A stretch of DNA of 17,403 nucleotides from NCBI GenBank assembly GCA_031403155.1, contig JANNSX010000360.1, positions 1 to 17,403 of the forward strand, in the 5' to 3' direction. The notes beneath the pieces are model-generated. The model ran no database searches. It was not told where the DNA came from and saw nothing but the letters and a program-made list of their open reading frames with translations. Source of the stretch: JANNSX01 sp031403155 (GTDB lineage: Bacteria > Pseudomonadota > Alphaproteobacteria > Rhizobiales > Hyphomicrobiaceae). Shown here piece after piece: positions 1 through 6,714 of the stretch. The position numbers and the translations under genes were made by a program. Within the stretch, counting starts at the first letter, position 1. Every line of letters starts with the position of its first letter.

Positions 1-72
1 GGCGATGAGCTTCCTCACCTCATGCTGGCTCTTGCCGCAGAACGAACAGTAGAGGGTATTTTTGTCTGCCAT
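1..72 (-). CDS. clpX: ClpX, ATP-dependent Clp protease ATP-binding subunit (N-terminal 24 residues only)
   Basis: Reading the minus strand from the ATG at 72-70 gives 24 residues that run off the window edge. The start MADKNTLYCSFCGKSQHEV is the typical ClpX zinc-binding N-terminus, and Cys9 and Cys12 form the first half of the four-cysteine zinc site. ClpX is the AAA+ unfoldase that recognises substrates and feeds them to the ClpP peptidase in the cytoplasm. An AAGGA ribosome binding site lies just upstream of the ATG. clpP is the next gene upstream on the same strand, the usual order in Proteobacteria. Only the zinc-binding start is visible, so the ATPase domain cannot be checked. Confidence 0.93.
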   Translation of the reverse strand, partial: MADKNTLYCSFCGKSQHEVRKLIA

Positions 73-422
73 GTCCTTGCCTTGCTTGGCCCGCGTAGGG
101 GCGCTGAGCAGCCTATCGCCTGATCACTCTGGCCGACACTCTAAGACCCTCGGAGGGCCGCTTCGCTGAAAACGAAGCATTCCCCCGCGACTCCTTCAAT
201 CTGAGCATGTCGGGAAGGTGAAGATCAAGTGTGCTCGAACGCTCCCCGCGGCGGCCTTTCGACCGTCGCGACCCAATTACCACAGACCTGTGCAATGGTG
301 CCACTTGACACCGATCGCAAGGCCACTCTCGTCCGGTCACCAAAGACGACGGCCGGACCAGACAAAATCTTGCACTCGATTCGGTCGGAACGGCGGCCTG
401 CCGGGTCTCAAATGTGGCGGGC
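73..422 (-). promoter_or_regulatory. clpP-clpX intergenic leader, no clear gene
   Basis: This 350-base spacer separates clpP from clpX on the minus strand. No convincing long gene is present in it. On the minus strand a GAAGGAG motif (197-191) precedes an ATG at 180-178 that opens an 18-codon ORF ending at 124. Inside that ORF a 6-bp stem GCTTCG/CGAAGC and a neighbouring CCCTC/GAGGG stem can form. The spacer probably carries a clpX promoter or leader, but I cannot pick a reliable -35/-10 pair. Confidence 0.3.
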
Positions 423-1064
423 TTAGCTCTTCTTCGCTTCGGCCGTCTCACCCTCGGCCCGCTTGCTCAGCACGGAATCGACGATGCCGAATTTCTGGGC
501 TTCCTCGGAGGTCATGAAGTGGTCGCGGTCGAGCGTCTTCTCGATCATCTCGTAAGTTTGACCGGTGTGTTTGACGTAAACTTCGTTGAGCCGCCGCTTC
601 ATCTTGATGATGTCCTCGGCGTGCCGCTCGATGTCGCTCGCCTGGCCCTGGAAGCCGCCGGACGGCTGGTGGACCATGATGCGGGCGTTGGGGAGTGCGA
701 AGCGCATGCCCTTGGTGCCGGCGCTCAACAGCAGCGAGCCCATCGAGGCGGCCTGGCCGACGCACAGTGTCGACACAGGCGGCTGAATGTACTGCATCGT
801 GTCGTAGATCGACATGCCGGAGGTGACGATGCCGCCCGGCGAGTTGATGTACATCGAAATCTCTTTCTTCGGGTTCTCGGCCTCCAGAAAGAGCAGCTGC
901 ATACAGACGGACGCGGCCATGTGGTCCTCGATCGGACCGGTCACGAAGATGATCCGCTCCTTGAGGAGCCGCGACGGCAGGTCGAACACCTGCATGCCGC
1001 GGTTCGTCTGCTCGACGACGTTGGGCCAGAAGGTCGAGGTCAGTTGGGCGATCGGATCTTTCAT
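423..1064 (-). CDS. clpP: ClpP, ATP-dependent Clp protease proteolytic subunit
   Basis: This 213-residue protein is the serine peptidase chamber of the cytoplasmic ClpXP/ClpAP proteases, which degrade misfolded and regulatory proteins unfolded by the AAA+ partner. The catalytic triad is visible: Ser107 in GQAASMGS, His132 in MVHQPSGG and Asp181 in DRDHFM. Their spacing (25 and 49 residues) matches E. coli ClpP. Length is normal for the family. The ATG is preceded by AAGGAAAG at suitable distance, and the alternative long frames here are shadows. It sits 80 bases after tig and upstream of clpX on the same strand, the standard tig-clpP-clpX order. The C-terminal tail is short and charged (AEGETAEAKKS), as often seen. 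Confidence 0.98.
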   Translation of the reverse strand: MKDPIAQLTSTFWPNVVEQTNRGMQVFDLPSRLLKERIIFVTGPIEDHMAASVCMQLLFLEAENPKKEISMYINSPGGIVTSGMSIYDTMQYIQPPVSTLCVGQAASMGSLLLSAGTKGMRFALPNARIMVHQPSGGFQGQASDIERHAEDIIKMKRRLNEVYVKHTGQTYEMIEKTLDRDHFMTSEEAQKFGIVDSVLSKRAEGETAEAKKS

Positions 1065-1089
1065 ACTCGCTCTTTCCTTTATTCGCTGA

Positions 1090-1112
1090 CCGGCGGCACG
1101 CCATGCCGCCGG
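1090..1112 (-). other. GC-rich hairpin in the tig-clpP spacer
   Basis: Positions 1090-1098 (CCGGCGGCA) and 1104-1112 are perfectly complementary, giving a 9-bp stem with a 5-base loop. It lies between the tig stop and the clpP ribosome binding site. No T-run follows on the minus strand, so it is not a classic intrinsic terminator. It could attenuate transcription or stabilise the clpP message. Confidence 0.5.
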
Positions 1113-1144
1113 ACTTATCGGATCGTTACGCCCGGGAACCTGGT

Positions 1145-2590
1145 TCAGTCGTGCTTATGGCCGTGATGATGGTCGTGGTCGTGGTGGTCATGATCGTGGT
1201 CATGGTCATGATCGTGATCATGAGCGTGCCCGCCCATCATCTCGCCATCGTCTTCCTCGGCCTTGAGGAGCTCCTCGGCTGGCACGGTCTTGTCGGTGAC
1301 TTTTGCGAGCTCGAGGATGTAGCTCACCACCTTTTCCTCGTAGAGGGGCGCGCGGATCTGGGCGAGCGCGCCCGGCGTCTTGCGGAAATAGTCGTAGGCC
1401 TTGCGCTCTTGGCCCGGGAAGCGGCGGACATGCTCGGCCAGCGCCCGTGCCATCTCCTCATCCGTCACTTTGATGGCGTTCTTGTCGCCGATTTCCGAGA
1501 GCACGAGTCCTAGGCGCACACGCCGCTCGGCGAGCTTCTGATATTCAGCGCGCTCACTCTCCTCGGTCTTGCCTTCGTCCGCGAAGGTGCGGCCCGCCTG
1601 CTCGAGACTGCGCGTCAGCTGGCCCCAGATCTCCTTGAACTCGTTTTCGACGAGGGTCGGCGGCAGATCGAAGGAGTGGTTCTTGTCGAGGGCATCGAGC
1701 AGCGCCCGTTTTGCCTTGGCCCGTGAGGCCGCGCCGTATTCCTGCTCGATCCGCTTGCTCATGGCCTCCCGGAGCTTGGCGAGATCGTCCATGCCGAAAT
1801 TCTTGGCGAAATCGTCGTCGACAGCGGGGCGCTTGGGCACCGCCACCTCTTTCACCTCGACCTCGAACTGCGCCTTCTTGCCGGCGAGCGCGGGCACCGG
1901 ATAGGCCTCGGGGAAGGTTGCCTCGACGACGCGCTCATCGCCAGCCTTGGCACCCTTGAGGCCATCCTCGAAGCCCGGGATGAAACCGCCCTGGCCGATG
2001 ACAATCGGCGCATCCTCGGCCTTGCCGCCCTCGAAGGGCTCGCCGTCGATCTTGCCGAGGAAGTCGATGGTGACGCGATCACCCGTGTCGGCTGCGCGGC
2101 CCTCGGCGGTCTCGAAGGTAAGATTGCTATCGACGAGGCGCTCCAGCGCCTTGTCGATGTCGGCGTCGCCGACGGAGGCCACCGGCCGCTCGATCTCGAC
2201 GCTCCGCAAATCCGCCAGGGCGATCTCGGGCAGCACCTCGAAATTCATGGTGAAGGCGAGATCGGCCTCGCCACCGATCACCTTCTCGATCTCCATCTCG
2301 TCCTCGGAGAATTTGATCTCGGGCTGGAAGGCGGGGCGCTCCTTGCGCGCCTCGAGCGCCTCGCGGCTGCGCTCCGTGACGGCGCTCTGCACCACCTCCG
2401 CCATCAGCGAGCGGCCGTACACCTTCTTCAGATGCGACGTCGGCACCTTGCCCGGCCGGAAGCCCTTGAGCTGGACGCGGTCCTTGACCTCGTCGACCCG
2501 CTTGGAGAACAGCTGCCCGAGCTCGTTGCGATCGATGACGACCTTGAGCTCCCGCTTCAAACCTTCGTTACGCGCTTCTGTAACTTGCAT
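1145..2590 (-). CDS. tig: Trigger factor, ribosome-associated chaperone with a His/Asp-rich C-terminal tail
   Basis: This 481-residue protein is trigger factor, which docks at the ribosome exit tunnel and shields nascent chains. The ribosome-binding signature GFRPGKVP is at residues 43-50, as in E. coli (GFRKGKVP). An FKBP-type prolyl isomerase domain covers about 165-250 (GDRVTIDFLGKIDGEPFEGG and GFIPGFEDGL), followed by the helical C-terminal chaperone arms. E. coli trigger factor has 432 residues. The extra length is mostly a charged C-terminal extension whose last 27 residues (455-481) hold 15 His and 9 Asp, mainly as alternating HD. That tail could bind divalent metal. The ATG has AGGGA just upstream. 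It is first in the tig-clpP-clpX cluster, 82 bases after tRNA-Leu on the same strand. Confidence 0.97.
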   Translation of the reverse strand: MQVTEARNEGLKRELKVVIDRNELGQLFSKRVDEVKDRVQLKGFRPGKVPTSHLKKVYGRSLMAEVVQSAVTERSREALEARKERPAFQPEIKFSEDEMEIEKVIGGEADLAFTMNFEVLPEIALADLRSVEIERPVASVGDADIDKALERLVDSNLTFETAEGRAADTGDRVTIDFLGKIDGEPFEGGKAEDAPIVIGQGGFIPGFEDGLKGAKAGDERVVEATFPEAYPVPALAGKKAQFEVEVKEVAVPKRPAVDDDFAKNFGMDDLAKLREAMSKRIEQEYGAASRAKAKRALLDALDKNHSFDLPPTLVENEFKEIWGQLTRSLEQAGRTFADEGKTEESERAEYQKLAERRVRLGLVLSEIGDKNAIKVTDEEMARALAEHVRRFPGQERKAYDYFRKTPGALAQIRAPLYEEKVVSYILELAKVTDKTVPAEELLKAEEDDGEMMGGHAHDHDHDHDHDHDHHDHDHHHGHKHD

Positions 2591-2672
2591 CGTGTCCCTG
2601 CGCTCAATTTCGACCCGGCGGCGTGCCGGAAGTCGTCAACAACCCTTGCGGAAATCGGCGGCCGTCGCCGGT

Positions 2673-2757
<85 letters not shown>

Positions 2758-2843
2758 GGTACTGGCTCGTCCCGCCTTGCGAGCGGGGTCTATATCATGG
2801 CTTTCGGGTCAGGTGCCAGTAGGCTTCCAAGGCCAGCAGCCGC

Positions 2844-2858
2844 GTAAGTTTCACTTAA
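2844..2858. promoter_or_regulatory. Possible CtrA-like box upstream of the FecR-domain gene
   Basis: GTAA-N7-TTAA at 2844-2858 differs by one base from the alphaproteobacterial CtrA consensus TTAA-N7-TTAA. It lies about 110 bases upstream of the FecR-domain gene and about 90 bases upstream of the divergent tRNA-Leu. A TATATC that could serve as a -10 element occurs at about 2900. A single near-match can arise by chance. Confidence 0.22.
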
Positions 2859-2969
2859 CTCATTTCGTAACTGCCCCTGGTTGCCGGTTTGTGGCACCCT
2901 ATATCTGGCACGGCGGGTGAATCGTACTCGTCCGATGTAACAGGCCGTTGAAACAAAAAGAGAAAACCA

Positions 2970-3608
2970 ATGATGAGATCGTCGCTATACAGGCTGGCGG
3001 TCCCGGCCTTCGTGGTTTCGGGGCTCCTAAGCCTTGTCACTTCGGCGTCGGCGGCTGAGACCGTCGGCAAAGTCAGCCGCCTCAGGGGAGAGTGCATTGT
3101 CGTGCGTGGGGAGACCCGCGTGACGCTCGCCGAAGGCACGGTCATCGAACTCGACGACCGGCTCGAAACCGGCGGCGAAGCTCGCCTCGAGGTCACCCTC
3201 CTCGACGATACCAAGCTGACGTTGGGTGAGAAGGCTCATGTCGTCGTCGACACTTTCGTCTTCGACCCCAATGCCGGCAAGGGCGAAGCCCTGCTGCAGG
3301 TAGTAAAGGGCGCCATGCGCTTCACCACCGGCAAGATCGGCGCGATGGCGGACAAGAAGGTCGAGGTCAAGACCAAGTTTGCGACGCTCGCCGTGCGCGG
3401 CACTGATTTCTGGGCTGGGCCGATCGATGGCTCGAATGGTGTGCTGGTGCTGACCGGCAAGGTCGAGGTCAAGACCAAGCGCGGCAAGGTTCTGCTCGAC
3501 GATCCGCGCGAGGGTACGGTGGTCGCGAGCATCAATCGCCGGCCGGTCAAGCCCAAGGCGTGGGGTGATCAAAAGATCACCCGCGCCCTGGACCAGACGG
3601 CGTTCTGA
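2970..3608 (+). CDS. Exported FecR-domain protein
   Basis: This 212-residue protein starts with a classical signal peptide: MMRSS, hydrophobic VPAFVVSGLLSLV, then ASAA near residue 29. The rest fits a FecR-type beta-rich domain: GKVSRLRGECIVVRG, then DRLETGGEARLEVTLLDDTKLTLGEKA, where long-axis repeats of hydrophobic and charged residues are typical, then GAMRFTTGKIGA and FATLAVRGTDFWAG. Domains of this kind sense or bind ligands at the cell surface, and in classical FecR they relay a signal to an anti-sigma system. Here there is no N-terminal anti-sigma segment and no transmembrane helix after the signal peptide, so it is probably a free periplasmic protein. It stands alone, divergent from tRNA-Leu and convergent with HU. 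The start could be either of two adjacent ATG codons. The upstream ribosome binding site is weak. Confidence 0.82.
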   Translation: MMRSSLYRLAVPAFVVSGLLSLVTSASAAETVGKVSRLRGECIVVRGETRVTLAEGTVIELDDRLETGGEARLEVTLLDDTKLTLGEKAHVVVDTFVFDPNAGKGEALLQVVKGAMRFTTGKIGAMADKKVEVKTKFATLAVRGTDFWAGPIDGSNGVLVLTGKVEVKTKRGKVLLDDPREGTVVASINRRPVKPKAWGDQKITRALDQTAF

Positions 3609-3610
3609 TC

Positions 3611-3655
3611 ATTAGGGTGTTGCCGTTTTTCGTTCGATCACTTCAACACCCTAAT
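3611..3655 (+). terminator. Stem-loop just after the FecR-domain gene, possible terminator
   Basis: ATTAGGGTGTTG (3611-3622) is perfectly complementary to CAACACCCTAAT (3644-3655), a 12-bp stem with a 21-base loop that begins two bases after the stop codon. Only a weak T-rich stretch follows (TTCCTTGG), so termination may be imperfect. The loop is long for an intrinsic terminator. Confidence 0.5.
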
Positions 3656-3668
3656 TCCTTGGTTTGTC

Positions 3669-3733
3669 GTGCTTCTTTTCGGAGAACCGCTTCGGATCCC
3701 GGCCTTCGCCGGGACAAGCGTTTCCGGAAGCAC
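3669..3733. repeat. 65-base imperfect palindrome (REP-like) between convergent genes
   Basis: The outer arms GTGCTTC (3669-3675) and GAAGCAC (3727-3733) pair perfectly. The core TCCCGGC-CTTC-GCCGGGA (3697-3714) pairs over 7 bp. The middle parts (about CGGAGAACCGCTT against CGGAAACGCTT in reverse) pair with bulges. The whole can fold into one long hairpin. It lies just downstream of the HU gene on the minus strand and may end or protect that message. The architecture resembles the repetitive extragenic palindromes of Hyphomicrobiales. Confidence 0.6.
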
Positions 3734-3740
3734 TCTAAGC

Positions 3741-4019
3741 TTACTTGCCGTTTAGGGCGTCCTTCAACGTCTTCGACGGCTGGAACTTGGGCGCCCTGCT
3801 CGCTGCGATCTTGATGGTCTCGCCGGTTGCCGGGTTGCGGCCGTCGCGCGCCTTTCGATCGGACGTCTTGAACTTGCCGAGCGGCGGGATCGACACCTCG
3901 CCGCCGGATTTGAGCGTCTGCTCGATGTAGTTGAGCGCCGCGTCGAGAGCGACGGTGGCCTTTTCCTTCGTGATCTCGGCACGATCGGCCATGGCGTCGA
4001 TCATCTCCTTCTTGCTCAT
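3741..4019 (-). CDS. hupB: HU-family histone-like DNA-binding protein
   Basis: This 92-residue protein is a HU/IHF-family nucleoid protein that binds DNA as a dimer with little sequence preference, bending and compacting it. The N-terminal helices (MSKKEMIDAMADRAEITKEKA) are followed by the body GEVSIPPLGKFKTSDRKAR and the flexible DNA-binding arm with the conserved RNPATGETIKI, whose proline intercalates between base pairs. Length is typical. HU rather than IHF is favoured by the overall sequence and by the absence of IHF-specific extensions. An AAGGAA lies about 11 bases upstream of the ATG. It is a single gene, convergent with the FecR-domain gene. The symbol follows common alphaproteobacterial usage. 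Confidence 0.93.
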   Translation of the reverse strand: MSKKEMIDAMADRAEITKEKATVALDAALNYIEQTLKSGGEVSIPPLGKFKTSDRKARDGRNPATGETIKIAASRAPKFQPSKTLKDALNGK

Positions 4020-4259
4020 GCGGGAGGATTCCTTCGATTGGGGGATATGAAACTGGGGTTAGGCTCGGCTTTCAAAGCCGTAATTGCGGCCCTTTGCGGG
4101 CGCGCATAGGTAGGGCTATACGCTCGCTAGATGGAGTTGCATAGCCCCGTATTTGCGGCATTTCGCGCCGACCGAACTGCGACGGCCGTCCACGTCACGA
4201 ACTTGCAAGCGGCCCAAGCGCGACCGCCAGCCGTCCCGACAGCCTCTCGGCAATATCAA

Positions 4260-4505
4260 TCAAGCCGCCGCAGCGATACCGTCCTGGGACGTTGCCCGCT
4301 CGGCAATCCGTACATGCGCCTTGAGCTGTTTCTCGGCGGCTCTGACGTTGGCCGCAGCCCCGGAAGCCGGATGGTCGGCGATATAGCACCGCCACGCGAC
4401 CCCATCTTCAGCCAAGAGCTGCAGACTACCGACGGCCAGGAATGGTTCCGCGGCGCTGTAGTAGTTCAAGATCCCCGTATGGGGGCAACTTCTGCTCGTA
4501 AGCAT
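4260..4505 (-). CDS. Small hypothetical protein, 81 residues
   Basis: I do not recognise a named family. The minus-strand ATG at 4505-4503 is preceded by GGAGGAAG (4517-4510), a near-perfect Shine-Dalgarno at ideal distance, and this is the main evidence that it is real. The protein has a mixed, natural-looking composition with an alternating core (AVGSLQLLAEDGVAWRCYIA) and an amphipathic, probably helical, C-terminal half (ANVRAAEKQLKAHVRIAER). No signal peptide or transmembrane segment is evident, and it has two cysteines (Cys7 and one in the core). It lies between HU (same strand, 240 bases downstream) and the divergent deacetylase gene. It also lies antisense to an open but unconvincing upstream extension of that gene. 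Confidence 0.6.
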   Translation of the reverse strand: MLTSRSCPHTGILNYYSAAEPFLAVGSLQLLAEDGVAWRCYIADHPASGAAANVRAAEKQLKAHVRIAERATSQDGIAAAA

Positions 4506-4832
4506 CGCGCTTCCTCCGCAGTTAGATTGGCCCTCCCCCGTCCCCGCATCTGGACCCTAGCACCTGGGCCAGACGATGGCACGATCGAAGTTGGGGTTTC
4601 GCACAGTATTTCTCAAACAGCGCCGGCGCGTTGCTTGGCCGGGCAAGATTCTCTCCGTTGCCTGGAAGCATTGCGGCGCAACAAATTCGCGTGCGACGCA
4701 ACTTGGTTAGACGAGACTCTGCACTCCATCTCTGTCAAGCTCCTTGTCCAGCTCACAGATTCACATGGCGGGCATCCGCGCCTCCGGCTCCATGTGCTAT
4801 CCAACACCCATCAGATCGAGGAGCCCGCAGCC
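4506..4832. promoter_or_regulatory. Divergent intergenic region, no gene seen
   Basis: This 327-base stretch separates the small minus-strand gene from the plus-strand deacetylase-like gene. The plus-strand frame of the deacetylase stays open across it. The encoded residues look random, though, and the ribosome binding site GAGGAG at 4818-4823 marks the real start downstream. Promoters for both neighbours should lie here, but I cannot identify a convincing -35/-10 pair. Confidence 0.35.
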
Positions 4833-5924
4833 ATGCCCGAGACGGTTCTGCTCTACTGGCACGACGCCGTGATGACACACGACACGGGCGAAGGCGTGTT
4901 CGACGCGCCGCCGTCCGACTTGCTCGTCGAGCAAACGCCACACCCCGAGAATGCGCTCCGCATCGCCAATATGAAGCGCGTGCTCGAGAAAGGCCCGGCG
5001 GCGAAACTGCTCGACTGGCAATCCGGCAGGCTTGCGAGCGATCAGGAGATCCTGCGTTTCCACTCGCCCGCATACTTGGAGGACCTCGAGGCCGCCAATG
5101 TGAATGGCCGCGCGTTCTCCCGCACCACCCGCATGGCGGCCGGCGGCCTGACCGCGATCCGCGCCGCGGCCGGCACCGCGATTGCGGCGATCGAGAGCGT
5201 CCTCGATGGCCGCACGCGTAAAGCCCACGCCCTTGTCCGCCCGCCCGGCCATCATGCGGCACCGGCGATGGTCGACGGCTACTGCTTCCTCAACAACACG
5301 GCGCTCGCCGCCGAGACGGCCATCGCGCGGGGGATGAAGCGCATCGCCATCCTCGATTGGGATGTCCACCACGGCAACGGCACGCAGACTGGCTTCTACG
5401 GCCGCGACGACGTGCTGACTATCTCGCTGCATATGGATCACGGCTCCTGGGGGCCATCCCACCCCGAAACCGGCGGCACCGAGGAGCAAGGAGCGGGCAA
5501 AGGGAAAGGCTACAACGTCAACATCCCCTTCCCCATGGGCGCCGGCGATTTCGCCTACCGGCATGCCATGGAGCGGATCGCCATCCCCCGCATCCGCGCC
5601 TTCAAGCCGGACCTCCTGATTGTCGCCAACGGTCAGGACGCCAATCAGTACGACCCCAATGGACGTGCCTGCCTCTCGGTCAAGGGTTTCTACGACCTCG
5701 CCGTCATGGCACGCGCGCTCAGCGAGGAGCTTTGTGGTGGCAAACTGCTTTCGGTGCAGGAGGGCGGTTACCACCCGGCCTATTGCGCCTTCTGTGCAAG
5801 TGCGACGCTTGAAGGATTCGCGGGGGTGCCCTTGCAGACGCCGGACCCTATTGGGTTCCTACCGGAAGACCAGGACCGGGCCAGGGCAACAGTCGAGGAA
5901 ATCGCCCGCCGGCTCGGCGCATAA
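4833..5924 (+). CDS. Class II histone-deacetylase-like zinc amidohydrolase
   Basis: This 363-residue protein belongs to the arginase/deacetylase fold and the histone deacetylase superfamily, whose bacterial class II members remove acyl groups from amines such as acetylpolyamines. Visible motifs are RPPGHH with the His140-His141 charge-relay pair, the DWDVHHGNGTQ block with zinc ligands Asp177 and His179, Asp269 in NGQDANQYDPNG as the third zinc ligand, and Tyr313 in EGGY as the transition-state tyrosine. The catalytic set is complete. The ATG at 4833 was chosen because GAGGAG sits 9 bases upstream and because the family N-terminus (LYWHDAVMTHDTGEG, then PHPENALRI) begins here. The open frame 234 codons further upstream looks non-coding. 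A lipoprotein, formamidase remnants and a ureohydrolase follow on the same strand. Its substrate is unknown. Polyamine or other amide scavenging is inferred. Confidence 0.92.
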   Translation: MPETVLLYWHDAVMTHDTGEGVFDAPPSDLLVEQTPHPENALRIANMKRVLEKGPAAKLLDWQSGRLASDQEILRFHSPAYLEDLEAANVNGRAFSRTTRMAAGGLTAIRAAAGTAIAAIESVLDGRTRKAHALVRPPGHHAAPAMVDGYCFLNNTALAAETAIARGMKRIAILDWDVHHGNGTQTGFYGRDDVLTISLHMDHGSWGPSHPETGGTEEQGAGKGKGYNVNIPFPMGAGDFAYRHAMERIAIPRIRAFKPDLLIVANGQDANQYDPNGRACLSVKGFYDLAVMARALSEELCGGKLLSVQEGGYHPAYCAFCASATLEGFAGVPLQTPDPIGFLPEDQDRARATVEEIARRLGA

Positions 5925-5994
5925 GAACGCGAGTGAGCATTGACTTGGGGATGGCTCAATCCTAGCGTTTCCCCGGACTGGAAGGGAGATTCCC

Positions 5995-6441
5995 GTGCGA
6001 TATCACCATTATCTGGGTGCTGCCGCCCTGCTGTTGATGCTCGCCGGCTGCTCGTCTTCGGGCGGCTCCGGCTTCTTCTCAACCGGATCGACCGCGCCGC
6101 CGGCCAAGCCCTTCTTCAACGATCCCGACACGCGCACGACCCAGGTTGCCTGGAATTCCGTGCGCGCCCAGAAATGCGGGTTCCAGCTCGACACGGCCAG
6201 GCTCAAGGCGAGCTATCTCGCCTGGGAAGCCGGGCTCGGCACCGATCCGGCGGTGATCGCCAAGCTCGACGGCGACTACGAGAAATCACGCCAGCTGATC
6301 GCTGCCCGCGTCGCGCCGAAGCCGGTCGCCGAATACTGCACCGACGCCCAGGTGACCGAGACCCGCCGCTTCATCCAGCGCTACATGGCCGGCGACTTCT
6401 CGGCGATTCCCGTCGCCAAGCGCATCGTCGAAGAAGGCTAG
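5995..6441 (+). CDS. Small lipoprotein, unknown function
   Basis: This 148-residue protein opens with a lipoprotein signal: a short basic start, a hydrophobic stretch (LGAAALLLML) and the lipobox LAGC with Cys19. A Ser/Gly-rich linker follows. The start is GTG at 5995 with GGGAG upstream. After the linker the mature part is mostly helical in character (TARLKASYLAWEAGL, TETRRFIQRYMAG) and has two further cysteines (KCGF and EYCT) that could form a disulfide. I do not recognise the family. It lies 70 bases after the deacetylase-like gene and 12 bases before the formamidase-like remnant, which suggests the same transcript. The residues after the lipobox (SSSGG) do not suggest inner-membrane retention, so the outer membrane is likely. 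Confidence 0.75.
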   Translation: MRYHHYLGAAALLLMLAGCSSSGGSGFFSTGSTAPPAKPFFNDPDTRTTQVAWNSVRAQKCGFQLDTARLKASYLAWEAGLGTDPAVIAKLDGDYEKSRQLIAARVAPKPVAEYCTDAQVTETRRFIQRYMAGDFSAIPVAKRIVEEG

Positions 6442-6453
6442 CAGGTCGACAAG

Positions 6454-6714
6454 GTGCAGCGTTACCGTCTCAGCGCCGAGGACATCCCCTTCGCCGCCGA
6501 GTTCCTGGCGAACCCCATCGGCTTTAAGAGCCCCGGGCTTCAGCGCGTGCTGAACCTCATGCGAGGGAGCGGGCCCGAGGGAAGGAAGTATGTTCTCGTC
6601 TGCAAGGAGCCACATCGCCTGTGGACGCTCGAAGGTTTGCCCGCGCGGCGCGTCCTCCCCATCGAGGAGATCGTCGATGTGATCCACGCGAGCCTGTTGG
6701 AGGCCGATCTCCTT
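6454..6714 (+). pseudogene. Truncated N,N-dimethylformamidase small-subunit-like gene
   Basis: The frame from GTG 6454 encodes a segment resembling the DMFase small subunit: ANPIGFKSPGLQRVLNLMR, then GRKYVLVCKEPHRLW. The known enzyme has NPFGYRKHPSPYLQRVHNYFR, then GKYYIY, by memory. DMFase hydrolyses N,N-dimethylformamide or similar amides to formate and an amine with a two-subunit iron enzyme. About 85 codons look genuine. From roughly 6705 the frame becomes unlike the family and reads through to 7158, overlapping the next gene. It therefore lacks a proper C-terminus and is probably fused to a large-subunit fragment by deletion. The ribosome binding site is weak (GCAGG). A short but functional protein of this family is less likely. 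Confidence 0.6.

Noticed and set aside
215..400. Heat-shock sigma-32-like promoter in the clpP-clpX spacer
   Set aside because: CTTG motifs occur, but no matching -10 element lies at the right spacing.
4131..4832. 234-codon N-terminal extension of the deacetylase frame
   Set aside because: The frame is open, but the residues look random, there is no ribosome binding site at 4131, and GAGGAG before ATG 4833 coincides with the family N-terminus.
4797..5774. 325-codon minus-strand frame antisense to the deacetylase
   Set aside because: The plus-strand protein has the full catalytic motif set. The antisense frame is a composition shadow.
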